Shown one piece after another: positions 19,942 through 30,393 of a stretch of DNA of 64,000 bases. Source of the stretch: Gammaproteobacteria bacterium (GTDB lineage: Bacteria; Pseudomonadota; Gammaproteobacteria; UBA4575). The notes under the pieces are model-generated. The model searched no databases and was not told where the DNA came from. It worked only from the letters and a program-made list of their open reading frames with translations. The position numbers and the translations under genes are program-made. The stretch spans positions 62,001-126,000 of the forward strand of contig JAPONM010000035.1 in assembly GCA_026713925.1 (NCBI GenBank). Direction: 5' to 3'. Numbering within the stretch: position 1 is the stretch's first letter; each line of letters opens with the position of its first letter.

Positions 19942-22689
19942 CTAGGCAATCTTTCCGTGACAGTGCTTGAACTTTTTGCCTGAGCCACAGTAACAGGGTT
20001 CATTCCTGCCCAGCTTTTTCTGTGTACGCTTAAACGGTTGCTGCTTTACTTGTTCCTTTCCCAGTGCCGGTTGCTGCTTTGTTTGTTCCTTTCCCGATGC
20101 CGGTCGCTGCTGTGGTTGCAGGACATTATCTGCCTGTGCATGCTGATACTGAATATTTTCCGGGACTTGTTGTGCAGCTTCCAAAGCCTTGATTTCCTCA
20201 AGTGTAGGCAATTCCGCCTTGGATATTAAGGAAACGGTTTCATGTTTGATCTGCTCTAGCATTTGCTGAAACATGCTGAACGCTTCCCTTTTATATTCCT
20301 GCTTCGGGTTTTTCTGTGCGTAACTGCGCAGTCCAATGCCCTGGCGCAAGTAATCCATTGCTGCAAGGTGTTCCTTCCAGCGATTGTCCAGTACCTTCAA
20401 CATAATATCTTTTTCGAGTCGACGCATGATTTCCGTACCCACACGGTCTTCTTTTTCCTTGAACAGATCAGCTACTCGCTGGTGAATTTTTTCACTTACA
20501 TCCTCTTTTTCAGCAGCACTGTCTTCATCCAACCAATGTCTGACTGGCAGGGACAAGCCAAACCTGCTATCAAGTTCTTTGCAAAGGCTTTCGACATCCC
20601 ACTGTTCCTCTACAGTCCCATCAGGCAGGAATTCACTGATAGTGTTTTCAATGACGTCTTCACGTATTGCAATCAGGTTTTCGGATATGTCGTTTGAACA
20701 CATCAGCTCACGGCGTTGCTCATACACCACCTTGCGCTGATCGTTGGCAACGTCATCATACTCAAGCAAATGCTTGCGGATATCGAAGTTGTGTGCTTCT
20801 ACCTTGCGTTGTGCATTTTCAATGGCCCTTGATACCCAAGGGTGCTCAATAGATTCACCTTGCTGCATACCAAGCTTCTGCATCAAACCCTTCACTTTTT
20901 CGGAGGCAAATATTCTCATGAGATTATCTTCCATCGAGAGGTAGAACCGGGTTGAGCCTACGTCACCCTGGCGACCTGAGCGCCCACGTAACTGATTGTC
21001 TATACGCCTCGACTCATGCCTTTCTGTACCAATGATATGCAGTCCACCAGCTTCGATTACTGTATCGTGCCTCTGCTGCCAATTAGCCAGAACCAACTTT
21101 TGGTCCACTTCTGTGGTTTCCTGCTGAAGATTATGCAGTTCTGCATCAAGATTGCCTCCAAGCACGATATCGGTGCCCCTACCTGCCATATTTGTCGCAA
21201 TCGTCACGGTACCAGGCCGACCTGCCTGCGCGATAACATGGGATTCTTTCTCGTGCTGTTTTGCATTCAGCACCTGATGTTCGATACCGGAGCTTTGCAA
21301 GACATTTGAAATAAGCTCAGACGACTCAATTGATGTCGTGCCTACCAACACAGGCTGATTGCGGTCTACACAGCCTTTAATGTCACTAATGATGGCATCA
21401 TATTTTTCAGGCATGGTAAGGTATACCAGATCACCCATGTCATCTCGAATCATCGGTTTATGAGTCGGGATAACTACGACCTCTAGACCATATATTGACT
21501 GAAACTCGTACGCTTCTGTGTCAGCTGTGCCGGTCATTCCGGACAGCTTGTCATATAGGCGGAAATAGTTTTGGAAGGTAATGGACGCCAGTGTCTGGTT
21601 TTCATTTTGTATTCTGACACCTTCCTTGGCTTCAACCGCCTGATGCAATCCGTCTGACCAGCGCCTGCCCGGCATTGTACGGCCGGTGAATTCATCAACA
21701 ATTATTACCTGGCCATCGCGTAAAATGTAATCTACATTTTTCTGGAATAGCACATTAGCACGCAACGCTGCATTTACATGATGCAGTAGATTTATGTTTT
21801 TGGCGTCGTATAACGTTTCATCTTCAGCCAGCAGGTCCTGATTGAGCAATAATTCCTCAATGTTCTGATGGCCGTTTTCTGTCAAATGAATCTGCTTGCT
21901 TTTTTCATCAACACTGTAATCACCCGGTCCATCTTCTTCCTGCTGCTTGATTAGCTTGGGGACTAAGGCATCAACTGCCTTGTACATATCCAGGTTTTCG
22001 CCTGTAGAGCCTGAAATAATCAGGGGTGTACGTGCCTCATCGATAAGTATTGAATCTACTTCATCGACAACTGCAAAATTAAGCTCACGCTGCACGCAAT
22101 CTTCAATAGAAAACTCCATGTTATCGCGCAGATAGTCAAAACCGAATTCGTTATTGGTTCCATACGTGACATCCGCTGCATAGGCCTTCTGACGCTCACG
22201 ATGCTCCATCCCGTTCGTCACTACACCTACATCAAGTCCTAGCAGACGATAAACCTCTCCCATCCATTCTGCATCACGTTTTGCAAGATAATCATTGACC
22301 GTGACGACATGAGCCCCTTTACCACTTAAAGAATTCAGGTAAACCGGCAAGGTCGCAGCTAGGGTTTTGCCTTCACCAGTACGCATTTCGGCAATGTTGC
22401 CATCATTCAGTACCATGCCCCCTACAAGTTGGACATCAAAATGACGCATGCTGAGCGCACGGCTTGCTGATTCACGCACTGCAGCAAACGCATCAGGCAG
22501 GATTCTTTCCAAGCTTTCACCGTTTTCGATTTTCTGACGAAAATCTGAGGTTTTTCCCAGTAGAGCCAGATCGTCAAGCATTTTATAGGACTCTTCCAGC
22601 TCATTGATCTTTTGAACCATCCTGTAGTAGCGGTTCAACACTCTCTGGTTACGACTGCCAAAAACTTTCTTGGTGAACTTTTCAAACAT
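19942..22689 (-). CDS. secA: Preprotein translocase ATPase SecA
   Basis: Motor that drives secreted proteins through SecYEG at the inner membrane. The 915-residue chain shows Walker A RTGEGKT (103-109), [13 protein letters not shown], the preprotein cross-linking domain and the helical scaffold. It ends with a linker and the zinc/SecB-binding motif [12 protein letters not shown]. The start at 22689 ([16 protein letters not shown]) fits the family; a longer frame adds 17 unrelated residues. The C-terminal linker contains a short tandem repeat described separately. A 173-bp spacer separates it from the M23 peptidase gene upstream; no secM-like gene was seen. Confidence 0.97.
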   Translation of the reverse strand: MFEKFTKKVFGSRNQRVLNRYYRMVQKINELEESYKMLDDLALLGKTSDFRQKIENGESLERILPDAFAAVRESASRALSMRHFDVQLVGGMVLNDGNIAEMRTGEGKTLAATLPVYLNSLSGKGAHVVTVNDYLAKRDAEWMGEVYRLLGLDVGVVTNGMEHRERQKAYAADVTYGTNNEFGFDYLRDNMEFSIEDCVQRELNFAVVDEVDSILIDEARTPLIISGSTGENLDMYKAVDALVPKLIKQQEEDGPGDYSVDEKSKQIHLTENGHQNIEELLLNQDLLAEDETLYDAKNINLLHHVNAALRANVLFQKNVDYILRDGQVIIVDEFTGRTMPGRRWSDGLHQAVEAKEGVRIQNENQTLASITFQNYFRLYDKLSGMTGTADTEAYEFQSIYGLEVVVIPTHKPMIRDDMGDLVYLTMPEKYDAIISDIKGCVDRNQPVLVGTTSIESSELISNVLQSSGIEHQVLNAKQHEKESHVIAQAGRPGTVTIATNMAGRGTDIVLGGNLDAELHNLQQETTEVDQKLVLANWQQRHDTVIEAGGLHIIGTERHESRRIDNQLRGRSGRQGDVGSTRFYLSMEDNLMRIFASEKVKGLMQKLGMQQGESIEHPWVSRAIENAQRKVEAHNFDIRKHLLEYDDVANDQRKVVYEQRRELMCSNDISENLIAIREDVIENTISEFLPDGTVEEQWDVESLCKELDSRFGLSLPVRHWLDEDSAAEKEDVSEKIHQRVADLFKEKEDRVGTEIMRRLEKDIMLKVLDNRWKEHLAAMDYLRQGIGLRSYAQKNPKQEYKREAFSMFQQMLEQIKHETVSLISKAELPTLEEIKALEAAQQVPENIQYQHAQADNVLQPQQRPASGKEQTKQQPALGKEQVKQQPFKRTQKKLGRNEPCYCGSGKKFKHCHGKIA
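20036..20101 (-). repeat. Tandem 33-bp repeat in the SecA C-terminal linker
   Basis: Two 33-bp units (20036-20068 and 20069-20101) differ at four positions. Each encodes an 11-residue unit of the form [11 protein letters not shown], and a degenerate third copy follows. It lies in the flexible linker before the zinc motif, keeps frame, and looks like replication slippage in an unconstrained region. Confidence 0.8.
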
Positions 22690-22862
22690 GTGATTGGTAC
22701 AAAACCTGAAAAATAGCGAACGGACAAATCCTGTATACAATAGGCCGGCTCAGCAAAACCATGTTTCCTTCGTATGCATTACAAACTGATCCATGCAAAA
22801 TCAGTTTCGGTAAAGCTGGACAAAATGAAGATTAACCGGATTCAGAAGGGCCTACAATGAAG

Positions 22863-23771
22863 CTACTGAAGAAACTTCATTGGGTCTACCTGGACACCGT
22901 CCTTGAGAACCTCAAAATGAACATGCGGGCCGGTAGATCGGCCAGTATCGCCAAGTTTGGCAATCACATGACCACGTTTGACAACTTCGCCCTTGCTTAC
23001 AAGCAATTTCTTGTTATGCGCATAGCGCGTCCTATAGCCTTTGCCATGATCAATTTCCACAATATAGCCATAGCCACCATTCCTGTTTGCCTGCGTGACG
23101 ATCCCTCCGCCAACAGCCACTACATCGCTGCCTATTCTGCCCCCAAAATCCATACCCTTGTGCATCTCGGGTTTACCTGTAAAAGGACTACGGCGCTTGC
23201 CAAAACGGGACGAAATCCAACTATGAACTACAGGTCGACCATGTGGCCGTGTATCCTGTTCGAACTTCTTGTTCAGAAATGCAATGCCAAGAGTCTGTAA
23301 CTGGTGTTCACGGGCTTCCAGGCTGGTCTGAATCTCTTCAAATATGGCACCAATTTGAATATCTGTGTGCAGGATGTTATCCATGGAAAACCCTGGCCCC
23401 CCGATCGCAGATGGAGGATCAAAGCTGAATTCTTCAGGCTCAAAACCTGCTGCTTCGACCAACACGCTTCCTAACGTGTCAACACGATTAATTTGAGCCT
23501 GCAGCAGCCCGGCTTGTGCAGTCAGTAAATCAACCTGTGTTTGGATATCCTGCCTGGCTAACTGCAAACGCGCTTCATGCTCTTGGATGTCTTTTTTCCA
23601 TTCGCCTAAAATGACCTGATTCCCGAACAAAATTCCCATTGCATAGCCACTGCCCAGTAAAATTAACACCAATATGATTGCCCCAAGGGCTAAACCGGCT
23701 ATGTTCAAACCACGCAAATGGCTTATACAAATTAAACGTGTGCGCGAACAGGGGAAAATGATAATGTTCAT
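22863..23771 (-). CDS. M23-family peptidase (LytM domain), membrane anchored
   Basis: A 302-residue protein with a cytoplasmic tip, one membrane anchor (about residues 24-48), a periplasmic coiled coil (about 55-115) and a C-terminal LytM/peptidase M23 domain. The zinc ligands are present: H and D in HKGMDFGG and HVHFEV near the end, so an active endopeptidase is likely rather than an EnvC-type activator. The start MNIIIFPCSRTR resembles the MNII start seen in relatives next to secA; an ATG six codons upstream (23789) also exists. It is divergent from dciA across about 50 bp. It probably trims peptidoglycan cross-links, though the substrate is inferred. Confidence 0.85.
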   Translation of the reverse strand: MNIIIFPCSRTRLICISHLRGLNIAGLALGAIILVLILLGSGYAMGILFGNQVILGEWKKDIQEHEARLQLARQDIQTQVDLLTAQAGLLQAQINRVDTLGSVLVEAAGFEPEEFSFDPPSAIGGPGFSMDNILHTDIQIGAIFEEIQTSLEAREHQLQTLGIAFLNKKFEQDTRPHGRPVVHSWISSRFGKRRSPFTGKPEMHKGMDFGGRIGSDVVAVGGGIVTQANRNGGYGYIVEIDHGKGYRTRYAHNKKLLVSKGEVVKRGHVIAKLGDTGRSTGPHVHFEVLKDGVQVDPMKFLQ

Positions 23772-23822
23772 GACTGCTGCCGTTAACATCTATTTTTAAT
23801 TATTTTTTCCGAGCTTACCTTA

Positions 23823-24248
23823 ATGCAAAAGCTATCGTCTTACCTCGACACAAAACTACAGGATAAAACAAAGCTCCTCCACAGACTTACTATGAGCATT
23901 CGAATGCAGTTGCCTGCCGAACTGACCAGCCATTGTTGGGTGGCCAATATTGAAAACCGGACCCTTACAATTGTCACCGATAACCCCAGCCAAGCTAGCC
24001 TGATCCGTTTTCAGCAGCATGAAATCCTGAAACAACTGAATCAGGAACTCGGACTCAGTCTAAGAGAATACCTAAATCGGTTAAAGATTAAAATCAGAAA
24101 AGCTACCGGTGGCCGGAAACTGGAACCCCCTACATACACAATTTCGGATGATGGTGCCCGCCACATCCAAGCATGTGCGGAGCACGTGGATGACCCTGCC
24201 CTGAAAGAGGCCTTACAGCATCTGGCAACGCGCAAGGCAGATGTCTGA
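23823..24248 (+). CDS. dciA: DciA-like protein (DUF721)
   Basis: A 141-residue DUF721 protein. The domain (about 15-95) has the typical MQLPAELTSHCWVANIENRTL-type strands split over residues 28-50 and the Q-rich helix FQQHEILKQLNQELG, followed by a basic strand RLKIKIRKA. DciA is the ancestral loader or operator of the replicative helicase DnaB in bacteria lacking dnaC. The tail (100-141) is helical. It sits between secA-M23 and lpxC, as in other gammaproteobacteria, and converges on lpxC. The domain is short and divergent, so the assignment rests partly on position. Confidence 0.75.
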   Translation: MQKLSSYLDTKLQDKTKLLHRLTMSIRMQLPAELTSHCWVANIENRTLTIVTDNPSQASLIRFQQHEILKQLNQELGLSLREYLNRLKIKIRKATGGRKLEPPTYTISDDGARHIQACAEHVDDPALKEALQHLATRKADV

Positions 24249-24270
24249 GGAAAACCGGTCTGCCTGAAGA

Positions 24271-25191
24271 TTATTGCAGGTTCGCACTTATAGGCGAGCT
24301 ATAGAATATCGGTACAGTCTCTTCGCCATCTTCAAAGGTCACTTCCTCCCAGGCTTCTACCTCCTGAATCAGCTTCCTGAGCAGCTTGTTATTCAATGCA
24401 TGTCCTGACTTATAGCCACTAAAGGCACCAATCAGACCATGTCCGAGCAAATACAAATCACCAATGGCATCCAAAATTTTGTGTTTGACGAACTCATCTT
24501 CATAGCGCAAACCATCTTCATTTAATATGCGGTGATCATCTACGGCAATTGAATTATCAAGACTGCCCCCCAGAGCCAGATTGCGCGAACGCAGGGCCTC
24601 AAAATCCCGCATGAAGCCGAACGTACGTGACCGAGACACTTCTTTAACAAAGGAAGTGGTGGAAAAATCCAACTCGGCCTTCTGTGGCCCAGCTTTAAAA
24701 ACAGGGTGGTCAAAATCAATCACAAAACCGACCTTGAAGCCATCAAATGGATCAAATCTTGCCCACTTGTCGTTTTCTTTAATTTCAACAGATTTGTTGA
24801 TCCGGATAAATCTTTTAGCCGCATTTTGTTCAACAATACCCGCTGACTGCAGCAGAAATACAAATGGGCCAGCACTGCCATCCATAATGGGCACCTCGGG
24901 TGCACTGACATCCACATACGCATTATCAATACCAAGCCCTGCCATCGCAGAGAGCAAGTGCTCTACTGTAGAAATTCGTACACCATCAGAAACTAAGGTA
25001 GTCGACAGGCTTGTGTCGCCAACGTTCTCGGGACTGGCTTTAATCTCCAGGGGCGGATCAAGATCGACGCGCCTGAACACCACTCCCGTATCAACAGGCG
25101 CCGGGCGCAACGTTAAAGATATTTTCTCGCCAGTATGCAAACCAACGCCGGTCGCTCGTATGACGTTTTTTAAAGTTCTTTGTTGTATCAC
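24271..25191 (-). CDS. lpxC: UDP-3-O-acyl-N-acetylglucosamine deacetylase
   Basis: Zinc amidase catalysing the committed step of lipid A synthesis. At 306 residues it has the normal length. The N-terminal [21 protein letters not shown], His78 in [10 protein letters not shown] and the [14 protein letters not shown] block with the other zinc ligands are present. The C-terminus after the catalytic domain is slightly extended, the part that FtsH degrades in E. coli. It lies 156 bp downstream of ftsZ on the same strand, as in E. coli. Confidence 0.97.
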   Translation of the reverse strand: MIQQRTLKNVIRATGVGLHTGEKISLTLRPAPVDTGVVFRRVDLDPPLEIKASPENVGDTSLSTTLVSDGVRISTVEHLLSAMAGLGIDNAYVDVSAPEVPIMDGSAGPFVFLLQSAGIVEQNAAKRFIRINKSVEIKENDKWARFDPFDGFKVGFVIDFDHPVFKAGPQKAELDFSTTSFVKEVSRSRTFGFMRDFEALRSRNLALGGSLDNSIAVDDHRILNEDGLRYEDEFVKHKILDAIGDLYLLGHGLIGAFSGYKSGHALNNKLLRKLIQEVEAWEEVTFEDGEETVPIFYSSPISANLQ

Positions 25192-25264
25192 AGACCGTAT
25201 ATCCTATTGGCACTGCCAAACGCCTGGCATATTTTGCGTCCTCGAATCACCCCCACCACACGGC

Positions 25265-25282
25265 TGGCATGTGATCATGCCA
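25265..25282. repeat. 18-bp inverted repeat between ftsZ and lpxC
   Basis: TGGCATG, four bases, CATGCCA: a perfect 7-bp stem in the 156-bp ftsZ-lpxC spacer. No adequate T run follows on the minus strand, so it is more likely an operator or an mRNA stem than a terminator. Confidence 0.4.
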
Positions 25283-25347
25283 ATACTACACAATTTTTTA
25301 ATGACTCGGCTAGAAGTTTTGACCACTAGACCTGAAAAGCGTTCCAG

Positions 25348-26505
25348 TCAATCGGCTTGTGTGCGTAAAAAAGTCGGAATATCCAGATAATCTAGATCAT
25401 AATCCTGATTTTTCCCCATTGCAGAAGTGCTGCTTCCAACCACACCTGTATCCGGACGTATTTCCTCGTCCACACTTGTGGCCTTTTTCGCAACAGGTGC
25501 TTCTACCAGTTTCATCGTGGGCTTGTCTGGCACAGGCCGTGCTTGGGCAATGGAGCCGATCCCTGTAGCCACCAGTGTTACCCGCAAATTATCACCCATT
25601 GTCTCATCGATCACTGTTCCTACAACCACCGTTGCATCATCAGATGCCAAACCCTTGATATGGCTGCCAATTTCATCAAATTCTCCTATCGAAAGATTCG
25701 CATTAGCCGTGACATTCACCAGAATTCCCTTTGCACCCGCAATATCCACATCTTCGAGCAACGGGCTGGATATGGCCGATTCTGCTGATTCGTGTGCACG
25801 CTCTGCACCTGCCGAGATACCTGAACCCATTACTGCCATACCCATTTCAGACATCACAGTGCGCACGTCGGCAAAATCCACATTGATGAGCCCAGGACAG
25901 GTAATCAGCTCTGCAATACCCTGCACGGCACCGTACAGAACGTCATTGGCCGATTCAAATGCTTTCAGCAAATCGGTGTCTCTCCCAAGAACGGATAGCA
26001 GTTTCTCGTTGGGTATCGTGATCAATGAATCGACATGCTTTACCAGCTCCTCTATGCCGGCATTGGCAATCTGCATGCGCTTCTTGCCCTCGAATTCAAA
26101 CGGTTTGGTCACTATCGCAACAGTCAGGACACCCAATTCCTCAGCAATTTCTGCAACCACAGGTGCTGCTCCGGTCCCGGTTCCGCCTCCCATTCCTGCG
26201 GTAATGAACAGCATATCTGCACCAGAGATTGATTCGGAGATTCGATCCTGATCTTCAAGTGCCGCTTCTCGGCCAACTACCGGATTGGACCCCGCCCCCA
26301 AACCTTTTGTGATGTCGTTCCCAAGTTGCAACACTGTCTTTACATCAGTGCTTTTAAGTGCCTGCGAATCAGTATTTGCACAAATAAAGTCAACTCCATC
26401 AATAGCAGTGTTCGCCATATGCTGGACAGCATTCCCACCACCACCGCCTACACCAATCACTTTTATTACAGCACTTTGACTATATGTATCCATTAATTCA
26501 AACAT
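25348..26505 (-). CDS. ftsZ: Cell division GTPase FtsZ
   Basis: Tubulin homologue that forms the Z ring at midcell. The 385-residue chain has the nucleotide-binding GVGGGGGNA near the N-terminus, the tubulin signature GGGTGTG (106-112), the T7 loop with NVDFADVR, a variable linker from about 320, and the conserved C-terminal peptide LDIPTFLRTQAD that binds FtsA and ZapD. The start MFELMDTYSQSAVIKVIG matches the family and follows a good Shine-Dalgarno (AGGAGAAAGG). It is 40 bp downstream of ftsA. Confidence 0.98.
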   Translation of the reverse strand: MFELMDTYSQSAVIKVIGVGGGGGNAVQHMANTAIDGVDFICANTDSQALKSTDVKTVLQLGNDITKGLGAGSNPVVGREAALEDQDRISESISGADMLFITAGMGGGTGTGAAPVVAEIAEELGVLTVAIVTKPFEFEGKKRMQIANAGIEELVKHVDSLITIPNEKLLSVLGRDTDLLKAFESANDVLYGAVQGIAELITCPGLINVDFADVRTVMSEMGMAVMGSGISAGAERAHESAESAISSPLLEDVDIAGAKGILVNVTANANLSIGEFDEIGSHIKGLASDDATVVVGTVIDETMGDNLRVTLVATGIGSIAQARPVPDKPTMKLVEAPVAKKATSVDEEIRPDTGVVGSSTSAMGKNQDYDLDYLDIPTFLRTQAD

Positions 26506-26545
26506 TTCCTTTCTCCTCTAGTTGCATGTCGTAAAAACATGAGTT

Positions 26546-27781
26546 TTAAAAACTCCCCTGAAACCAGTTCTGTACCTTCTTGAATACGCCCACCATTCCC
26601 GCTTCACTTGAAGAGGGATCTTTACTCAATTTCTGGTTCTGGAACCCAAACAAAAGTAGACCAACACCCGTTGAATAAACAGGATTACGCACAACATCTG
26701 CCAGCCCCGTCACATACTGCGGGATACCCAGACGTACCGGCATATGGAATATTTCTTCGGCCAGGTCCACCACACCTTCCATTCTTGAACTACCACCGGT
26801 AAGCACCACACCTGCTCCAACCAAGTCGCTGAAGCCGCTTCGGCGCAACTCGGCAAGAACCAGCGAAAGCAATTCTTCATAACGTGGCTCTACAATTTCA
26901 GCTAAAGTTTGACGGGACAGTCTTCTTGGCTCCCGACCGCCTGCACTTGGAACTTCTATCGTGTCATCAGGATTTGCAAGTTGTCGCAATGCGCATGCAT
27001 ATTCGATTTTTATTTCTTCGGCATGCTGTGTCGGAGTACGCATTGCAATTGCGATATCATTGGTTACCTGATCTCCTGCAATAGGAATCACGGCAGTATG
27101 CTTGATTGCACCATCAGTAAATATCGCCACATCCGTGGTACCTCCACCGATATCAACAAAGCAGATTCCCAGTTCTTTTTCATCTTCTGTCAGTACCGCG
27201 CAACTCGATGCAAGCTGTTCCAGAATGATGTCATCAACTTTGAGTCCACATCGATGTACGCACTTGATGATGTTTTGTGCCGCACTGGCTGCACCTGTCA
27301 CCAAATGAACCTTCGCTTCAAGGCGCACACCTGACATCCCGATAGGCTCACGGATCCCTTCCTGCTGGTCGATCACAAATTCCTGTGGCATGACCTGAAA
27401 CACTCTCTGATCAGCAGGAATGGCTACTGCCCGAGCGGCATCGATGACACGCTCAACATCTCCACTTGAAACCTCGCGATCCTTGATTCCAACTATTCCA
27501 TGCGAATTCATTCCACGAATATGACTGCCTGCAACTCCAGTGTATACAGAATAAATCTGGCACCCTGCCATCAATTCAGCCTCCTCGATCGAACGCCGGA
27601 TGGATTGCACAGTGGACTCGATATTGACAACGACTCCCTTTTTCAACCCGCGCGAGGGTTGTGAACCGATACCTATGACCTCTATCTGACTGTCCTCGTT
27701 CACCTCGCCTACCACCGCGGCCACCTTGGAGGTTCCGATATCCAGCCCGACTATCATGTCTTTTTCTGCTTTGCGGTTCAT
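26546..27781 (-). CDS. ftsA: Cell division protein FtsA
   Basis: Actin-like ATPase that tethers FtsZ filaments to the membrane. The 411-residue chain has phosphate-binding GLDIGTSKVAAVVGE and VDIGGGTTDVAIF, and ends in an amphipathic membrane-targeting helix (VGVFKKVQNWFQGSF). The start overlaps the ftsQ stop as ATGA. A long stretch of charged residues near 280 (SAGGREPRRLSRQTL) is the normal 1C/2B region. It is translated with ftsQ and ftsZ as part of the division cluster. Confidence 0.97.
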   Translation of the reverse strand: MNRKAEKDMIVGLDIGTSKVAAVVGEVNEDSQIEVIGIGSQPSRGLKKGVVVNIESTVQSIRRSIEEAELMAGCQIYSVYTGVAGSHIRGMNSHGIVGIKDREVSSGDVERVIDAARAVAIPADQRVFQVMPQEFVIDQQEGIREPIGMSGVRLEAKVHLVTGAASAAQNIIKCVHRCGLKVDDIILEQLASSCAVLTEDEKELGICFVDIGGGTTDVAIFTDGAIKHTAVIPIAGDQVTNDIAIAMRTPTQHAEEIKIEYACALRQLANPDDTIEVPSAGGREPRRLSRQTLAEIVEPRYEELLSLVLAELRRSGFSDLVGAGVVLTGGSSRMEGVVDLAEEIFHMPVRLGIPQYVTGLADVVRNPVYSTGVGLLLFGFQNQKLSKDPSSSEAGMVGVFKKVQNWFQGSF

Positions 27782-28584
27782 AAGGTGCTTTCCTGCTCAA
27801 CGTTGCCAGCCAGCTGCGGATCTTTCCATTCAACTGCCAGACCATTGGTATAACGAAGATCAATTTTTTTTACCTGCCTTACGTGAGACGATAAATATTG
27901 CTCGTATGCAACGACGAATCGTGCAATCTTCATACTGACATTGCCATTCCCAACTACCAGTATGATTCCATTTGACAAGACCAAGCGCTTGGACTGGCGT
28001 TCATCTTCAAACAGCCCCTGCAACTGCAGACCCAGAGGCTCCAGCCGTCGCACGCTGTTATCGAATGCCAAGGCCAGTTCTGCAGCACGGGCCTCATCTC
28101 CGTACAGCATGGGCAAGGTTGAGTAGCCCTCCATAGATTCGGGGAAAAAGAGCTCCCCGTAGGTATTCACGAGTCCTGATCTACCCCAGCGGGCCACAGG
28201 ATCCTGCCCCTGCACCATGATCTCCAGGGTGTTTGGCCAGGACCTGTGTGCTTGTGCGCGATATATCCATGGAAGGTCTTCCAGTTCCTGTTCCAGCGTG
28301 GCCATGGAAATGCGGAAAAACCCTTTAGAGACGTGAGTGGTTACAATCTCTTTAAATGCTTTATGCTCTGCGGGCCGCAAATGGCCGTCGACATTTACTT
28401 GCCTGATCTGTGGCCATGACAGTATGCCAACGGGATGGTTTTGAAAATAATGTGAAAAATAGCCCGCAACACCAAGTAACAACACGATCAACAGTACGTC
28501 CCATGCGCTGCGTAACGAAAAGCACCCTGTCAGCATTCTCAATGCAGTTTGTTTATTCCGGATTTTTTGCTTTGTGTTACGCAT
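27778..28584 (-). CDS. ftsQ: Cell division protein FtsQ
   Basis: Bitopic inner-membrane protein that recruits FtsB and FtsL to the divisome. The 268-residue chain has a basic cytoplasmic N-terminus, one membrane segment (about 28-45) and a periplasmic POTRA domain beginning around 58 (VDGHLRPAEHKAFKEIV), followed by the beta domain with DLPWIYRAQAHRSWPNTLEI. The start overlaps the ddlB end by 8 bp and the stop overlaps ftsA. Confidence 0.94.
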   Translation of the reverse strand: MRNTKQKIRNKQTALRMLTGCFSLRSAWDVLLIVLLLGVAGYFSHYFQNHPVGILSWPQIRQVNVDGHLRPAEHKAFKEIVTTHVSKGFFRISMATLEQELEDLPWIYRAQAHRSWPNTLEIMVQGQDPVARWGRSGLVNTYGELFFPESMEGYSTLPMLYGDEARAAELALAFDNSVRRLEPLGLQLQGLFEDERQSKRLVLSNGIILVVGNGNVSMKIARFVVAYEQYLSSHVRQVKKIDLRYTNGLAVEWKDPQLAGNVEQESTL

Positions 28585-29503
28585 GCTCGGAAAACGAAGT
28601 TTCGAGAATCCTGATCACCAAGTCATTAAAATTTATACCTTCAGCCTTAGCTGCCATAGGCACCAGACTGTGGTCAGTCATACCCGGTACAGTATTGATT
28701 TCAAGAAACCATGGCTGATGATGTGAATCCAGCATCAAATCAATACGTCCCCAGCCTGTGGCAGCCGTAACCTTAAATGCCTGCAGTGCCTGTTCCTTGA
28801 TACTTGTTTCCTGTGCTGCCGACAGTCCGCACGGACAATGATATCGAGTATCACTGGACTGATACTTTGCATCAAAATCGTAAAATGTCCGTGGTGTCTC
28901 CAGACGAATCATTGGCAATATTTGATCGGTAAGTACAGCCGCCGTATATTCCTGTCCGTCAATCCATTCCTCGGCAATTACAGTACCCTCAAGTTCTCGT
29001 GCATGTTCCCAGGCCGGAATAATTTCATCCTTGGCATTGACCTTTGTAATACCGATGCTCGAACCCTGTGATGCAGGCTTGAAAACCATCGGTAAACCCA
29101 GTTCTTTCACCAGCGCATCAGGATCAAGGGCCTCCTTCAATATCCTGAAAGCCGGAGTAGGAATTCCCTGCCCTGACCAGATTTGCTTGGTCATCCATTT
29201 GTTCATGCATACACTCGACGCCAGGACACCACAGCCACTGTACGGCATGCCAATCACATCCAGTCCACCCTGTATAGAACCATCCTCTCCAAGAAACCCA
29301 TGCAGTGCGATGAAGGCGCGGTCAAATTTTTCCGCACGTAACCGTTGAAATACATCACCTGACACATCAATACCCGTTGCATCAACGTGCATTTCAGTCA
29401 AGGCATTCAGTACCGCTGTGCCACTTCTTAGTGAAATCTCACGCTCTGAAGAACTGCCTCCCATCAAAACCGCTACCTTGCCAAACCGGGCAACATCCAT
29501 CAT
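28577..29503 (-). CDS. ddlB: D-alanine--D-alanine ligase
   Basis: ATP-grasp enzyme joining two D-Ala for the peptidoglycan stem peptide. The 308-residue protein has the N-terminal VAVLMGGSSSEREISLRSG, the central ALHGFLGEDGSIQGGLD and the C-terminal metal-binding EINTVPGMTDHSLVP. Its ATG overlaps the murB stop (ATGA), and the gene ends inside the ftsQ start. The position between murB and ftsQ is that of ddlB in E. coli. Confidence 0.97.
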   Translation of the reverse strand: MMDVARFGKVAVLMGGSSSEREISLRSGTAVLNALTEMHVDATGIDVSGDVFQRLRAEKFDRAFIALHGFLGEDGSIQGGLDVIGMPYSGCGVLASSVCMNKWMTKQIWSGQGIPTPAFRILKEALDPDALVKELGLPMVFKPASQGSSIGITKVNAKDEIIPAWEHARELEGTVIAEEWIDGQEYTAAVLTDQILPMIRLETPRTFYDFDAKYQSSDTRYHCPCGLSAAQETSIKEQALQAFKVTAATGWGRIDLMLDSHHQPWFLEINTVPGMTDHSLVPMAAKAEGINFNDLVIRILETSFSEHA

Positions 29504-30375
29504 GCAGCCTCTCCTATAATCTTCACTTCAGGTACCAGCGCAATGCCGCATTCATGTTTCACGGTTTCATGCACTTCCCATATCAACTCTTCAATATCCT
29601 TTGCCGTTGCATGCCCCTTGTTGACAATAAAATTTGCATGTTTTTCCGAAACCCTGGCTCCTCCCTTGCACACACCTTTAAGGTTGCACCTTTCAATTAA
29701 TCTGGCTGCAAAATCATTTTCTGGATTTCTGAATACAGAACCGCAGCTCTGATGCCCCACTGGCTGAGATGCATTGCGTCTGTCCAGTAACCCACGAATC
29801 GTCTCTCTTGTCTGCGCACCATTCCCTGCCGCAAATTCGAATAGGGCTCGCGTGAACCACTCTTCCCTGGGCATGTGAACCATACGATACTCTGGCTGGA
29901 ATTCTTTTGGGTAACGTATACGTAGCCTGCCACGACGATCTACTGTTTCAACAGTTGCAACAAACTCCCATGTTTCATTTCCATAGGCACCCGAGTTCAT
30001 GGCCAGTGCACCGCCAACCGTGCCGGGTATGCCTGCCAGAAATTCTGCACCCTGCAATTCCTGGTCTGCGCAAAATCGCGCAAGCTTTGCACATGTCACA
30101 CCTGCTTCGGCTCGAATCATGCCGGACCCTGAGATCTCCATCTGACCCAAACAGCCGTGCAATAAAATAACTGCGCCACGTATTCCTCCATCACGCACCA
30201 AAACATTCGTACCACCACCCAGCCAGACTACCGGGACATCACCGTCCAGTGTCATTAGAAAATTTCTTACATCCTCTAAATCTGCAGGTCGATACAAAAC
30301 ATCGGCCACACCTCCCACCTTCCAACTGGTGAACCGAGCCAGTGAAACATTATTTTCTAGTGTCCCGCGCAACAT
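29500..30375 (-). CDS. murB: UDP-N-acetylenolpyruvoylglucosamine reductase
   Basis: FAD enzyme that reduces enolpyruvyl-UDP-GlcNAc to UDP-MurNAc. At 291 residues it lacks the extra domain of the E. coli enzyme and so is the shorter type II form. FAD-binding VWLGGGTNVLVRDGG, LAGIPGTVGGALAMNSGAYG and the catalytic SCGSVFRNP with ARLIE are visible. It lies 18 bp downstream of murC. E. coli keeps murB elsewhere; presence inside the dcw cluster is the more common state. Confidence 0.96.
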   Translation of the reverse strand: MLRGTLENNVSLARFTSWKVGGVADVLYRPADLEDVRNFLMTLDGDVPVVWLGGGTNVLVRDGGIRGAVILLHGCLGQMEISGSGMIRAEAGVTCAKLARFCADQELQGAEFLAGIPGTVGGALAMNSGAYGNETWEFVATVETVDRRGRLRIRYPKEFQPEYRMVHMPREEWFTRALFEFAAGNGAQTRETIRGLLDRRNASQPVGHQSCGSVFRNPENDFAARLIERCNLKGVCKGGARVSEKHANFIVNKGHATAKDIEELIWEVHETVKHECGIALVPEVKIIGEAA

Positions 30376-30393
30376 TTCTTACTGCTTCCATCT

